A DNA stretch of 64,000 bases from Radicibacter daui (GTDB lineage Bacteria > Pseudomonadota > Alphaproteobacteria > Radicibacterales > Radicibacteraceae), in NCBI GenBank assembly GCA_030657355.1, contig CP131056.1:3864501-3928500 (forward strand), given 5' to 3'. This document shows positions 1-9,108 of the stretch, piece by piece. Under the pieces are notes generated by a model that saw only the letters and a program-made list of their open reading frames with translations, had not been told where the DNA came from and searched no databases. Made by a program: the position numbers and the translations under genes. Each line of letters begins with the position of its first letter. Position 1 is the first letter of the stretch.

Positions 1-579
1 CTGGCGGCACAGGAACTGGGGCCGAAGGCCTGGTGCCTCGTCGATCTCGGCCACCATGCGCCCAACACCAATATCGAGATGATCGTGGCGCGCCTCATCC
101 AGTTCAAAAAACTGGGCGGCTTCCACTTCAATGATTCCAAATATGGTGATGACGACCTCGATACCGGCGCCATCAACCCCTACCAGCTCTTTCTGGTTTT
201 CAACGAACTGGTGGATGCGGCCAGCCGCAAGGCGCCCGGCTTCGAGCCCGGCTACATGCTCGACCAGTCGCACAATGTAACCGACCCGATCGAAAGCCTG
301 ATGACGAGCGCCATGGAAGTGGTGCGCGCCTATGCGCAGGCCCTCCTCATCGACCGCAAGGCGCTGGAGGGATACCAGCAGGAGAATGATGCGCTGATGG
401 CAGCCCAGACGCTGAAGCGCGCCTACACCACCGATGTCGCCCCGCTGCTGGCCATGGTGCGCCAGCGTGCCGGCGGCGCCATAGATCCGGTGGCGACCTA
501 TCGTGCCGCCGGCTATCGCGCCCAAGTGGCCGAGGCCCGGCCGGCCGACCCCAATGCCGGCGGCTCCGGCATCGTGTGA
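1..579 (+). CDS. rhaI: L-rhamnose isomerase, C-terminal part (5' end outside window)
   Basis: The frame is open from base 1 and gives the last 192 residues of a TIM-barrel sugar isomerase. The stretches VDLGHHAPNTNIE and GGFHFNDSKYGDDDLD resemble the bacterial RhaI-type L-rhamnose isomerases, which convert L-rhamnose to L-rhamnulose using a divalent metal in the cytoplasm. An internal ATG at 79 is not the real start, because the family-like sequence continues upstream of it to the window edge. A strong hairpin terminator follows 51 bp downstream, so this is the end of its transcription unit. The rest of a rhamnose operon would lie to the left. Family assignment is from recognition of motifs; another xylose-isomerase-like sugar isomerase is possible. 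Confidence 0.75.
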   Translation: MAAQELGPKAWCLVDLGHHAPNTNIEMIVARLIQFKKLGGFHFNDSKYGDDDLDTGAINPYQLFLVFNELVDAASRKAPGFEPGYMLDQSHNVTDPIESLMTSAMEVVRAYAQALLIDRKALEGYQQENDALMAAQTLKRAYTTDVAPLLAMVRQRAGGAIDPVATYRAAGYRAQVAEARPADPNAGGSGIV

Positions 580-629
580 TCCGGCCCTGTTTTCGAGGAC
601 TACTCCCGAGGCAGCTTTCTGCCCGACTG

Positions 630-663
630 GCCCGGCCCGCTTCCCGCGGCGCCGGGCTTTTTC
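630..663 (+). terminator. Intrinsic terminator of the rhamnose isomerase gene
   Basis: GCCCGGC (630-636) pairs with GCCGGGC (651-657) and is followed by TTTTT, a typical rho-independent terminator. Confidence 0.8.
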
Positions 664-707
664 ATGGCCGCTGCGGCGAGAGACGCCGGCCTGCTGAAAA
701 GAGCCCC

Positions 708-750
708 AAAAGCAAAAACCCCCGAATTTCCGTGAGGAAATTCAAGGGGC
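708..750 (-). terminator. Intrinsic terminator of tRNA-Arg
   Basis: Read on the minus strand, CCCC-TT-GAATTTCC, a TCAC loop, GGAAATTC and GGGG form a long stem followed by TTTTTGCTTTT, directly after the tRNA 3' end. Confidence 0.85.
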
Positions 751-757
751 TTTAGAA

Positions 758-834
758 TGGCGCGCTCGGAAGGACTCGAACCTCCAGCCTTCTGATTCGT
801 AGTCAGATGCTCTATCCAATTGAGCTACGAGCGC
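758..834 (-). tRNA. tRNA-Arg, anticodon ACG
   Basis: The minus strand folds into a complete 77-nt cloverleaf with an encoded CCA tail. Acceptor GCGCTCG pairs with CGAGCGC, and the discriminator base is G. The anticodon stem TCTGA/TCAGA encloses loop CTACGAA, giving anticodon ACG (complement of 798-800), which decodes CGN arginine codons after A34 deamination. The T arm carries GGTTCGAGTCC. An intrinsic terminator follows. Confidence 0.95.
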
Positions 835-1261
835 ATGGCTGTTTCCGACCGGTTTTGCGCCGCTTTCGAAGCGCCGTCCGTTTCGGTGGCGCGGAACCTA
901 GACAAACAGTTCGGGCCTTGCAAGGGCTTTTTTGGGGGCCGGCCATGCATAATTTCCTCGGCTCCTCAACGGCATCGCCGGGGCTCCCTTAGATATCGTC
1001 CTTGTCCGGGGCTGCACCCCCGCGTAATATCCCAGCCAAATTGCCAAAAGAGTCAAAGACTCCAAAACAATGGTAGTAGGGAATTGATCGCCTTGGACCA
1101 CTGTCCGGACTGACGACAGCCACTGTCGCCGGCCCCCGTGACGGATGGCCCTTGGAAAAACCGGAAACCTTCGCCATAGGTGCAGTGCACGGCACCTTGG
1201 ACCCTGCGAGATAAAAAGCCAGGGTGGCGGGGCAGCAGATTTGAGGGGGATAGGCGCGGGG
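835..1261. other. Intergenic, no gene recognised
   Basis: This 427-bp gap lies between the tRNA and the lipoprotein gene. Short frames run through it on both strands, but none has a ribosome site or recognisable protein. It must contain the tRNA promoter (minus strand) and the promoter of the 1262 gene. I could not pick out convincing -35/-10 boxes. Confidence 0.5.
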
Positions 1262-2443
1262 ATGGCTCGGCTACGGCATAACGGCACGATTGTAACTGCG
1301 CTGATAGCGGCCTCTATGGCGCTGGCCGGATGCAGTGGCGGATATAACGGTATCCTTGGTTCGCTGTCCGGCGAGAAGCCCGAAGGCGGCACCAGGACCG
1401 AAATCGCTCCCAGCAAGGCGGAAATGCAGGCAACACCGGTCAGCGCGACCGTGATGACCAATGCAGACGCCTTTACCACCGTTCCCCTGCCGGGCTTTAC
1501 CGAGAGCGGCACGGAAGTGGGGCGCAAGGCAGCCCAGCTCCATGACGAGCTTGGCCAGCTGAACGGCAAGGTCCAGTCCGAAGCCTCCGATCTGGATGGC
1601 ATCCTGGCCGCCAACACGGCGATCGCGCAGAATTATCACGGCATCGTCGCCGCGATTAATGCCCGCCTGCAGGTGGGCACCACGCCGGGCAACCCGATCC
1701 TGGTTTCCCAGTGGAACGAGGCTCAGGCCCAGCTCGACCAGATTTCCCAGCAGATCGGCAAGCTCAACAAGCTGAGCAACGACGTGGCGGCCTCCTCCAC
1801 CGTCGGCGCCTATCTGCTTGATTCGGTACGCGCCACGCTCGGCCTGTCCGGCGCCGTGGAAGAAGATCACCGCCAGCTCTCCGTGCTGGAAGATCGCACC
1901 AACCAGACTGTAGTGCTGATCCAGCGCCTGCTGACGCAGACCACTGACGAGATGCAGCGCTCGACCGACTATGTGTCCGCCGAACGGCGTGACCTGCAGT
2001 CGCTCTCGCTCGCCATCAGCAAGGGCGAAGCCTTCGGCTCCAGCCTTGCCAACCGCGCCTATTTCCGTGCCCAGGAAGTGAGCGCCACCGGCGCCGCGCC
2101 GATGGCCGCCGCTCCGCTTGCCGGTGCTGCGCAGGATGACAGCCGCCGTCCGCTGGTGGTCATCCGCTTCGAGCGCGATGATGTCGATTACGAGCAGGCC
2201 GTCTACCAGGCCGTGAGCAAGGCACTCGAGCGCAAGCCCGATGCCCGCTTCGATGTGGTGGCCGTCAGCCCGTCCAACGGCAGCCCGGCCGATATCGCCC
2301 TCACCTCCACCAGCGCCAAGCGGAACGCCGAAGGCGTGATGCGCTCGCTGGTGCGCCTTGGCCTGCCGGCCGAGCGCATCACGCTCTCGGCCCGCTCGTC
2401 GGCGCAGGCGCAGACCAGCGAGGTTCATATCTACGTACGTTGA
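1262..2443 (+). CDS. Lipoprotein with an OmpA-like C-terminal domain, function unknown
   Basis: The product is a 393-residue exported lipoprotein. I chose the ATG at 1262 because it follows AGGGGGA and opens a classical lipoprotein signal ending in LAGC with the lipidated Cys at residue 24; a longer frame from 1145 has no signal at its start. The middle (about residues 80-260) is rich in Q, L, N and D and probably alpha-helical or coiled-coil. The last 100 residues (RPLVVIRFERDDVDYEQ to EVHIYVR) have the alternating pattern of an OmpA-like or peptidoglycan-binding domain, with SAKRNAEGVMRSLVRLGL like the OmpA-family helix. A role linking an envelope membrane to the wall is inferred. It is monocistronic, ending in a strong terminator. 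Confidence 0.7.
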   Translation: MARLRHNGTIVTALIAASMALAGCSGGYNGILGSLSGEKPEGGTRTEIAPSKAEMQATPVSATVMTNADAFTTVPLPGFTESGTEVGRKAAQLHDELGQLNGKVQSEASDLDGILAANTAIAQNYHGIVAAINARLQVGTTPGNPILVSQWNEAQAQLDQISQQIGKLNKLSNDVAASSTVGAYLLDSVRATLGLSGAVEEDHRQLSVLEDRTNQTVVLIQRLLTQTTDEMQRSTDYVSAERRDLQSLSLAISKGEAFGSSLANRAYFRAQEVSATGAAPMAAAPLAGAAQDDSRRPLVVIRFERDDVDYEQAVYQAVSKALERKPDARFDVVAVSPSNGSPADIALTSTSAKRNAEGVMRSLVRLGLPAERITLSARSSAQAQTSEVHIYVR

Positions 2444-2478
2444 TCCCGACAGGGTCAACGCGATATCGGGATGAATCG

Positions 2479-2511
2479 AGAGTGGCGGCCCTGGGCCGCC
2501 ACTCTTCTTTT
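2479..2511 (+). terminator. Intrinsic terminator of the lipoprotein gene
   Basis: AGAGTGGCGGCC (2479-2490) pairs perfectly with GGCCGCCACTCT (2494-2505) across a CTG loop, followed by TTCTTTT. Confidence 0.9.
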
Positions 2512-2557
2512 GGCCGGCTTTCATGCCCGCCCTTTTTGATGCAGGCAGCCCCGGAAG

Positions 2558-3481
2558 ATGAGCGCGACAGCCGACCCCGCCCGCCCGATGCCCGCCCTGC
2601 TGCGCGCCGGCCTGTGGATGGGGCTTTCCCTCTTCTGCATCTCCGGCATGGCGATTTCCGGCCGCATGCTGTCGGGCCACTACTCCACCTGGCAGATTCT
2701 GTTCTATCGCGGCCTTGTCGGGCTGGTGGTGATCGGCGCGCTTGCCCCGCGCCTTGGCTTCTGGCGGCTGAAGTCACGGCAACTGCCGCTACATTTCGCC
2801 CGCGCTGTCATTCATTTCAGCGGCCAGTATGGCTGGTTCGTCGCGATCACGGTGCTGCCGCTGGCCGAAGTGTTCGCGCTGGAATTCACCACACCGATCT
2901 GGACCACCCTACTCGCCCCGCTGCTGCTGGGCGAAAGGTTGACGGGGCGCAAGCTGACCGCCGTCTTCATCGGTTTTGCCGGCATTCTGGTGCTGCTGCG
3001 ACCAGGCCTTGCCCTCGTCAACCTCATGTCGCTGGTGATGATCGGCGCGGCGATCACCTTTGCCATTACCCATATCTGCACCAAGAGAATCACCCGCACG
3101 GATGATTCCCTCTCGGTCGTCTTCTACATGCTGCTGTTCCAGACCCCGCTGGCGCTCGTCGGCGCCCTGCCGCACTGGCAATGGCCGACGCTGGCGACAC
3201 TGCCCTGGATCGTGGCCGTCGGCCTGACGGCGCTGACCGCACACTACGCCATCAGCAAGGCGCTGACGGCAGCCGATGCCTCCGTCGTCGTTCCGATGGA
3301 TTTCCTGCGCCTGCCGCTGATCGCCGTCGTCGGCTGGGCGCTTTATGGCGAGGAGCTGAGCTTCTGGCTCGTTATCGGCGCCGCGCTCATCTGCCTTGGC
3401 ACCTGGATCAATACGCGCCCGGCGCGTGCTGCGGACCCCGAGCCCGCAGCAGCAACTGCCGTCAACGGCCCGGACGGCTGA
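2558..3481 (+). CDS. DMT-superfamily (EamA) membrane transporter
   Basis: The 307-residue protein has about ten hydrophobic segments arranged as two EamA repeats. The first repeat includes LPLAEVFALEFTTPIWTTLL and the second ALTAADASVVVPMDFLRLPL. This is the layout of drug/metabolite exporters of the inner membrane, some of which carry S-adenosylmethionine or amino acids. The substrate cannot be told from sequence. The ATG at 2558 has GGAAG immediately before it, unusually close; ATG 2588 is an alternative start that keeps all membrane segments. A bidirectional terminator separates it from the convergent phosphatase gene. Confidence 0.85.
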   Translation: MSATADPARPMPALLRAGLWMGLSLFCISGMAISGRMLSGHYSTWQILFYRGLVGLVVIGALAPRLGFWRLKSRQLPLHFARAVIHFSGQYGWFVAITVLPLAEVFALEFTTPIWTTLLAPLLLGERLTGRKLTAVFIGFAGILVLLRPGLALVNLMSLVMIGAAITFAITHICTKRITRTDDSLSVVFYMLLFQTPLALVGALPHWQWPTLATLPWIVAVGLTALTAHYAISKALTAADASVVVPMDFLRLPLIAVVGWALYGEELSFWLVIGAALICLGTWINTRPARAADPEPAAATAVNGPDG

Positions 3482-3501
3482 AGGCGGCCGGAGGCGTAAA
3501 C

Positions 3502-3536
3502 AAAACGGGCCGGCGGAATGATCGCCGGCCCGTTTT
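3502..3536. terminator. Bidirectional intrinsic terminator
   Basis: AAAACGGGCCGGCG (3502-3515) pairs perfectly with CGCCGGCCCGTTTT (3523-3536) around a 7-nt loop. The A/T ends give a U-tract in both directions, serving the convergent genes on each side. Confidence 0.9.
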
Positions 3537-3563
3537 GTGTTTCAGCACGCCGCAGAAGCGCCG

Positions 3564-3998
3564 TCAGTCCTGACGGGCATAATGCAGGATGAAGGGCAAC
3601 TGGCCGGAGAGGTCGTAACCGGCGGCCGCCGTCGTCTCCAGCACGTCTTCCACCGCTTCGCTGCGGCGACCGACGGCGTCGATGGACCACAGGATGGAGC
3701 AGCGCGTGCCGGAGCGGCAATGCGCCAGCACCGGGCCCGGCATCTCTTCCAGCGCGTCGCCGAAATCGCTGACGGTGGCGGCCGTCAGGCTGGCCGCCGT
3801 CATCGGCAGATGGCGGTACTCAAGGCCGTATTTGGCGGCCCAGACCGCCTCTTCCTCGGTGCCCGGCGCGCCATCCTCGCCATCGGGGCGATTGTTGATG
3901 ACGCTGCGAAAACCCAGACGGGCGAATTCGGCGAAATCGGCCTCGGTCGGCTGGCCGGCAACGCTCACGCCATCATCAAGCTTGCGAATCTCTACCAC
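3564..3998 (-). CDS. TIGR01244-family (DSP-like) phosphatase/sulfur transferase
   Basis: The 144-residue product matches the small DSP/tyrosine-phosphatase-like proteins often annotated 'TIGR01244 family sulfur transferase', related to the N-terminal domain of Blh/BigR-linked enzymes. The active-site loop HCRSGTR is present, and FRSVINNRPDGEDG is the typical N-terminal strand and turn. I chose the GTG at 3998 because AAGGAA sits 8 nt upstream; the longer frame from 4118 has a Cys/Gly-rich N-terminus unlike the family. It is co-directional with ldh, 123 bp downstream. Whether it acts on phosphotyrosine or sulfur compounds is unknown. Confidence 0.75.
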   Translation of the reverse strand: MVEIRKLDDGVSVAGQPTEADFAEFARLGFRSVINNRPDGEDGAPGTEEEAVWAAKYGLEYRHLPMTAASLTAATVSDFGDALEEMPGPVLAHCRSGTRCSILWSIDAVGRRSEAVEDVLETTAAAGYDLSGQLPFILHYARQD

Positions 3999-4121
3999 GG
4001 GAACAGTTCCTTTCGGGTGCGTGCCGCCCGTCCCGCCGGGAAGGGAGCAACCTGCGTTGCACGAACCGACCACAGGACGCCGCCGCCCGCAAGAGGGGGC
4101 AAGACTGAGAGGCGCCATGCC

Positions 4122-5096
<975 letters not shown>

Positions 5097-5228
5097 TCAA
5101 GGGATGATAAAGCCGTTGGACCGATTGTCTCACCCGCGGCGCACTTCCCTGTTCGCGCATTGATGGATATACCGCACGGCCGTTACCATTCGGCGAGCCT
5201 GCCCTAACTGACCGAGCCAGACCAGCCC

Positions 5229-5864
5229 ATGTCCAGGACTTCCCGCCTCATCATCATTGCCGTCGTGCTGGTGCTCGCTGTCGCCTTGTGCGCGCTGATC
5301 CTCAACTGGCAGCTGGGCGGGCGGATCGCGTCCGGCAACGGCCCTTCCATTGCCACCACCGGCGGCATTGGCGGCGATTTCTCGCTGACCGATCAGAATG
5401 GCAAACCGGTGACGCAGAAGGACTATGCCGGCTCCTTCGAGCTCATCTATTTCGGCTACACGTTCTGCCCGGACGTGTGCCCGACGGAGCTACTGACCAT
5501 CGCGCAGACGCTGGACAGTCTGCCCAAGGCAACCGCCGACAGCATCCAGCCGGTCTTCATCACTATCGACCCGGAGCGCGATACGCAGAAGGTCATGGCC
5601 GATTACGTGCCGCTCTTTTACCCGCGCCTTGTCGGCCTGACCGGCACGACCGACCAGATTGCCGCCGTCGCCCGGGAATTTCGCGTCTACTACAACAAGG
5701 TTCCCGCCAAGGATGGCGATGCCAGCGCCTATCTGATGGATCACAGCTCTTTCATCTATGTCATGGGCAAGCAGGGCGAATTCCTCGACGTCATCCCCTA
5801 TGGCACGACCAAGGAAGACATGGCGGTGAAGATCGAGCAGCTGATCCAGAAGTACGGTGCATGA
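5229..5864 (+). CDS. SCO1/SenC/PrrC copper chaperone
   Basis: The 211-residue protein has one N-terminal membrane anchor (about residues 8-27) and a thioredoxin-like domain facing the periplasm. The copper ligands are visible: Cys80 and Cys84 in FCPDVCPTE and His172 in MDHSSFIYV. Sco proteins deliver copper to the CuA site of cytochrome c oxidase or act as thiol reductants. The next gene overlaps its stop (GCATGA), so the two are translationally coupled. Confidence 0.9.
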   Translation: MSRTSRLIIIAVVLVLAVALCALILNWQLGGRIASGNGPSIATTGGIGGDFSLTDQNGKPVTQKDYAGSFELIYFGYTFCPDVCPTELLTIAQTLDSLPKATADSIQPVFITIDPERDTQKVMADYVPLFYPRLVGLTGTTDQIAAVAREFRVYYNKVPAKDGDASAYLMDHSSFIYVMGKQGEFLDVIPYGTTKEDMAVKIEQLIQKYGA

Positions 5865-6259
5865 GGCCGCTAGCCCTGCCGGTGCTCGCCACCTGCCTGA
5901 TAGTGGCTGGCTGCGCCACCCCGGCCGACCGGGCACAAAAGGCGCAGCAGGCCCTCCTCGGCCTCAGCCAGCAGCAGCTCGTCGATTGCGCCGGGCCGCC
6001 CGATGCCAGTAACGGCAATCTCTTCGTCTGGAAGAAAGAAGAGACCCGGTATGTGGGTGGCAGCACGCTCGGTCTCGGGCCGGTCGAACTCTCCACCCCG
6101 TTCGGCCGGCAGTCGGTCGAACGCATGTGCCGCACGAGCATCCGTATGGATGCAGGCGGCCATGCCTCGAACGTGCTTTTCGACGGCTATGGCGCCCCTG
6201 GAGAGGGCACGCCGACACAGCTTTGCATAGACCGGATGTCCGCCTGTCCGGGGCTTTGA
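5861..6259 (+). CDS. Small lipoprotein, function unknown
   Basis: The 132-residue product starts at the ATG overlapping the Sco stop codon. Its signal peptide ends in VAGC, with the lipidated Cys at residue 18. The mature part begins ATPADRAQKAQQALLGL and contains VDCAGPPDASNGNLFVW, reminiscent of small SmpA/OmlA-like lipoproteins with a CxGxP turn, but it is not a clear family member. Four further cysteines in the mature domain could form disulfides. Coupling to the Sco gene suggests a linked envelope role, which is an inference. Confidence 0.7.
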   Translation: MRPLALPVLATCLIVAGCATPADRAQKAQQALLGLSQQQLVDCAGPPDASNGNLFVWKKEETRYVGGSTLGLGPVELSTPFGRQSVERMCRTSIRMDAGGHASNVLFDGYGAPGEGTPTQLCIDRMSACPGL

Positions 6260-6427
6260 AGGCGGCGGAAAAGCTGGCCACTCAAGGTCGCATTTATGCC
6301 CAACCCAAGGCTGCAAGATGCCATCGCTTCGCCGCTTTCAAACGACTACAGTAGTACCGGTTGAACCATGCCGGGGCATCTGGCGTTAGGTTCTGGAAGA
6401 TGAATTCTTGCCGGAGGGTAGCTGACT

Positions 6428-6784
6428 ATGAAGAAGCTCGTTTTGTCCGCCTGTATCGCCGCTGCCGTCGGGCTCGGCTCTGCCGCCGTCATGGCGCAGT
6501 CCGCCCCCATGATCCCCGACACGCCGACAGGCAAGTACACCTACTATCGCAGCGCCGTTCAGATGAAGATCAAGTGCGCGATGGCCAACCCGACGCAGGC
6601 CCAGCAGGACGCGATCAACGAGAAGCTTGAAGCTCTCACCGATCCGAATGGCGAGCTGAGCCCGGGTGCCAAGCTCAAGATCATCGACGACGTGAAGTGG
6701 TCGACTGCCTCTGTTGCCTGCACCTCGCCGGCAGGCAAGGCCTATCTCGACTCCTACCAGAATCAGATCGACGTTCCGCTCTGA
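6428..6784 (+). CDS. Small secreted protein, function unknown
   Basis: The 118-residue product has a clean Sec signal peptide (MKKLVLSACIAAAVGLG, cleaved near AVMAQS). The mature part of about 95 residues has two cysteines (KIKCAMAN and SVACTSP) that could form one disulfide, and no recognised domain. GGAGG lies about 10 nt before the ATG, and an intrinsic terminator follows closely, so it is a single-gene unit. I do not recognise a family. Confidence 0.65.
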   Translation: MKKLVLSACIAAAVGLGSAAVMAQSAPMIPDTPTGKYTYYRSAVQMKIKCAMANPTQAQQDAINEKLEALTDPNGELSPGAKLKIIDDVKWSTASVACTSPAGKAYLDSYQNQIDVPL

Positions 6785-6813
6785 TCCATCTGTCGGTTTC
6801 GGCCGGCTGAAAC

Positions 6814-6858
6814 AAAAGAGGGCGCTTCCCGAACCGGGGGGCGCCCTCTTTTCTTTTT
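6814..6858 (+). terminator. Intrinsic terminator
   Basis: AAAAGAGGGCGC (6814-6825) pairs with GCGCCCTCTTTT (6841-6852), followed by CTTTTTCT. Confidence 0.85.
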
Positions 6859-7022
6859 CTATAGATCTGCTGGATGGGCGGAATACAGCAAACGGGCAGG
6901 GGGCTACTTCTTTTGCACCGGAAAATTGCCCCGCCTTTTGGCTGCCCCCTCATCGCTTTGCCTGCTAACATCCCGGCACAAGATCGCCCGCGTGGTGACG
7001 GGCAACCAACAGACGGGATGAA

Positions 7023-7772
7023 TTGACGGTGGCCAGCTCCTCCTCCGCTTCCGGTGCCCCTCTTTCCGGCGATCAGATCGCAGCCCTGGCTGAGGCACTG
7101 GCCACGGCGCTGAAACCGCAGCTGCAGCAGATGGTGGCGGAAGCCGTGTCGGTGGAAGTGGCCCGTGTCGAGGATGCCATCAACCTGCGCATCGCCACGC
7201 TGGGTGACGAGGTCGGTGGCCATGTCTCCACCATCAATGCCGTTGCCGACCGTGCAGCCGAAACCAGCCAGCTCATCGACACCTCGATGAACGAGCTCGC
7301 CAACAAGCTGGAAATGGCCAAGGTCGAACTGGCTGGTATTCGCCATCCGCGCGCCAATGAAGACCAGCTGGCGCTCGCGATGTTCGAGCTGGACGAGATC
7401 ATCAGCGCCACCCAGGGCGCCACGGCCGGCATCCTGTCAGCGGCAGAAAAGATCATGGATGTCGTGTCGCGCGGGCCGGACGCGCGCATTTCTCCCGAGG
7501 AGGCGGAAGATCTCATCAACGAGATCACCCGCATTTTCGAGGCCTGCAATTTCCAGGACCTGACCGGCCAGCGCGTGACCAAGGTGGTCGATACGTTCCT
7601 CAAGATCGAGGACCACATGAACGCCATCATCCGCAACCTGGGCAAGGACAGCTTCGACCACATTCCGGTGGGTGAAGAGCGCCACGCCTCGCGCGATGGC
7701 ACCGTACTGACCGGCCCGGCGGCGGAAAAACACGGGACCAGCCAGAACGAGATCGACGCCCTGTTCGACTAA
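7023..7772 (+). CDS. cheZ: CheZ-type chemotaxis protein phosphatase
   Basis: The product is about 249 residues and mostly long helices, as expected for the CheZ four-helix hairpin. The catalytic motif is visible as FQDLTGQRVTK, with Asp179 and Gln183 matching the family's Asp/Gln pair. The C-terminus SQNEIDALFD is the peptide that binds CheY-P. It dephosphorylates CheY-P to end the motility signal. No other chemotaxis gene is nearby. The start is uncertain: TTG at 7023, or GTG at 7029 in the same frame; neither has a strong ribosome site. Confidence 0.8.
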   Translation: MTVASSSSASGAPLSGDQIAALAEALATALKPQLQQMVAEAVSVEVARVEDAINLRIATLGDEVGGHVSTINAVADRAAETSQLIDTSMNELANKLEMAKVELAGIRHPRANEDQLALAMFELDEIISATQGATAGILSAAEKIMDVVSRGPDARISPEEAEDLINEITRIFEACNFQDLTGQRVTKVVDTFLKIEDHMNAIIRNLGKDSFDHIPVGEERHASRDGTVLTGPAAEKHGTSQNEIDALFD

Positions 7773-7785
7773 CGGCGCTCTCCCC

Positions 7786-8358
7786 CTACATCTCCGGCCC
7801 TGCCGCTTCTACCGGCTCGCCCGCTTCGGCATTGGTGCGGCGGCGCAGCGCCTGCTCGGCCTCGCTCCACTGGCGGATATCGGCCGGCAGCTCGGGCGAA
7901 TCCATACATTCGCCGGCCGCCCCCATCACCTCCCGCACCGCCACGGCACCGTGGCGACCGCGGAACGCGCCCTTGACCAGCGCGACGGCACATAACCGCC
8001 CCCGGCGGTCGAGAAAACGCTGCTCGATGAAGAACCAGCGATCTTCCCAGGCGACGAGCCGCGTGGTGAGGCGATAGCGCTCGAACGGGGCGAGCGAGCG
8101 GCGCCAGCGCACCTGCGCGGAAGCGATCACCGGCATCCAGCGCTCGCGCCAGATAACGGGCACCATGCGCATGCGCAGGATCATGTCGAGCCGGCCCAGA
8201 TCCATCACCGACAGGTACCGGCCGTTATTCATGTGCAGATTGGTGTCGAGGTCGGTCGGCCAGACGCGGAACCACAGCTCAAAATCGTCGGTAAAATGCC
8301 TGCGGGGCGAAAACAGCGTGCCCAGGATGACGCCCAGCACCCGCAACCAGAGATTCAT
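7786..8358 (-). CDS. Thioesterase-family (hot-dog fold) protein
   Basis: The 190-residue protein resembles the THEM6/4HBT-like acyl-CoA thioesterase group. It has a hydrophobic N-terminus, then FRVWPTDLDTNLHMNNGRYLSVMDLGR, with the Asp and the HMNNGRY hot-dog motif, then RWRRSLAPFERYRL. The substrate is unknown; a lipid or acyl-CoA hydrolase role is inferred from the fold. It is convergent with cheZ (13-bp gap) and divergent from the OsmC gene. Confidence 0.75.
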   Translation of the reverse strand: MNLWLRVLGVILGTLFSPRRHFTDDFELWFRVWPTDLDTNLHMNNGRYLSVMDLGRLDMILRMRMVPVIWRERWMPVIASAQVRWRRSLAPFERYRLTTRLVAWEDRWFFIEQRFLDRRGRLCAVALVKGAFRGRHGAVAVREVMGAAGECMDSPELPADIRQWSEAEQALRRRTNAEAGEPVEAAGPEM

Positions 8359-8606
8359 GAAGCGTCCCCACTCGTTTCCGCGGAGCGCTCTTCCTCCGCG
8401 GTTTCATTGTTCGTGTTTCGGGGCGGCTCCGCCCCCCTTTGGTACCCAAGCTATCACCGCGCCTGTGCCCTTGTCGCACCCGCTCGTCGCATCCCATATA
8501 GTCAGGTGCCGGAAGCACGATACTGCAATCCCGGCAGCGCCCAGGGGCCTATCGAAAAGACGGGATACACCGCCCCATCCCTGACCCATAAGAACAGGAA
8601 CCCGCC

Positions 8607-9017
8607 ATGTCGCATCACGCCCATATCGTCTCCAATGACGGCCTGCGCCAGACCATTACCAGCGGCCGGCACACCCTCACCGCCGACGAGCCGGTGGATG
8701 CCGGCGGCGCCGATGCCGGGCCTGCTCCATTCGATTTCCTGTGCATGGGCCTTGGCGCCTGCACCTCGATGACGGTGCGGCTTTATGCCGACCGCAAGCA
8801 GTGGCCGCTGGAGGGCGTCGAGGTGGATGTAAGCCACGCCCGCGTGCCGGCGGAAGGCGGCGGGGTTATCGAACAATTCACCCGCCTCATCACCTTCAAG
8901 GGCCCGCTGGATGACGAGCAGCGCACAAGGCTGATGGAGATTGCCGGCAAATGCCCGGTGCATCGGGCGCTGGAGGGCGATATACGGATCGTGAGCCAGC
9001 TCGACCCGGCCCGCTGA
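8607..9017 (+). CDS. OsmC-family protein
   Basis: The 136-residue protein carries the OsmC/YhfA-type core: PFDFLCMGLGACTSMTVRLYADRK with the first reactive Cys, and AGKCPVHRAL with the second. These redox cysteines in related proteins reduce organic peroxides or bind thiol compounds. The gene is about 90 bp upstream of the SDR gene on the same strand and may be co-transcribed. Confidence 0.85.
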   Translation: MSHHAHIVSNDGLRQTITSGRHTLTADEPVDAGGADAGPAPFDFLCMGLGACTSMTVRLYADRKQWPLEGVEVDVSHARVPAEGGGVIEQFTRLITFKGPLDDEQRTRLMEIAGKCPVHRALEGDIRIVSQLDPAR

Positions 9018-9108
9018 TCCGGGAGCGGCGGGCGGACGTATCGGCAACGAGCACAGCGACCGCCCGCCTTCAGGGCAAGGCAGCCAGCCAAAGGGAGAAA
9101 GAGCCGAC

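Noticed and set aside
758-834. tRNA as an integration site for a mobile element
   Set aside because: No integrase, no repeat of the tRNA 3' end and no foreign-looking genes were seen next to it.
820-1113. Small protein-coding frame between tRNA-Arg and the lipoprotein gene
   Set aside because: It starts inside the tRNA gene complement and has no ribosome site or recognisable features.
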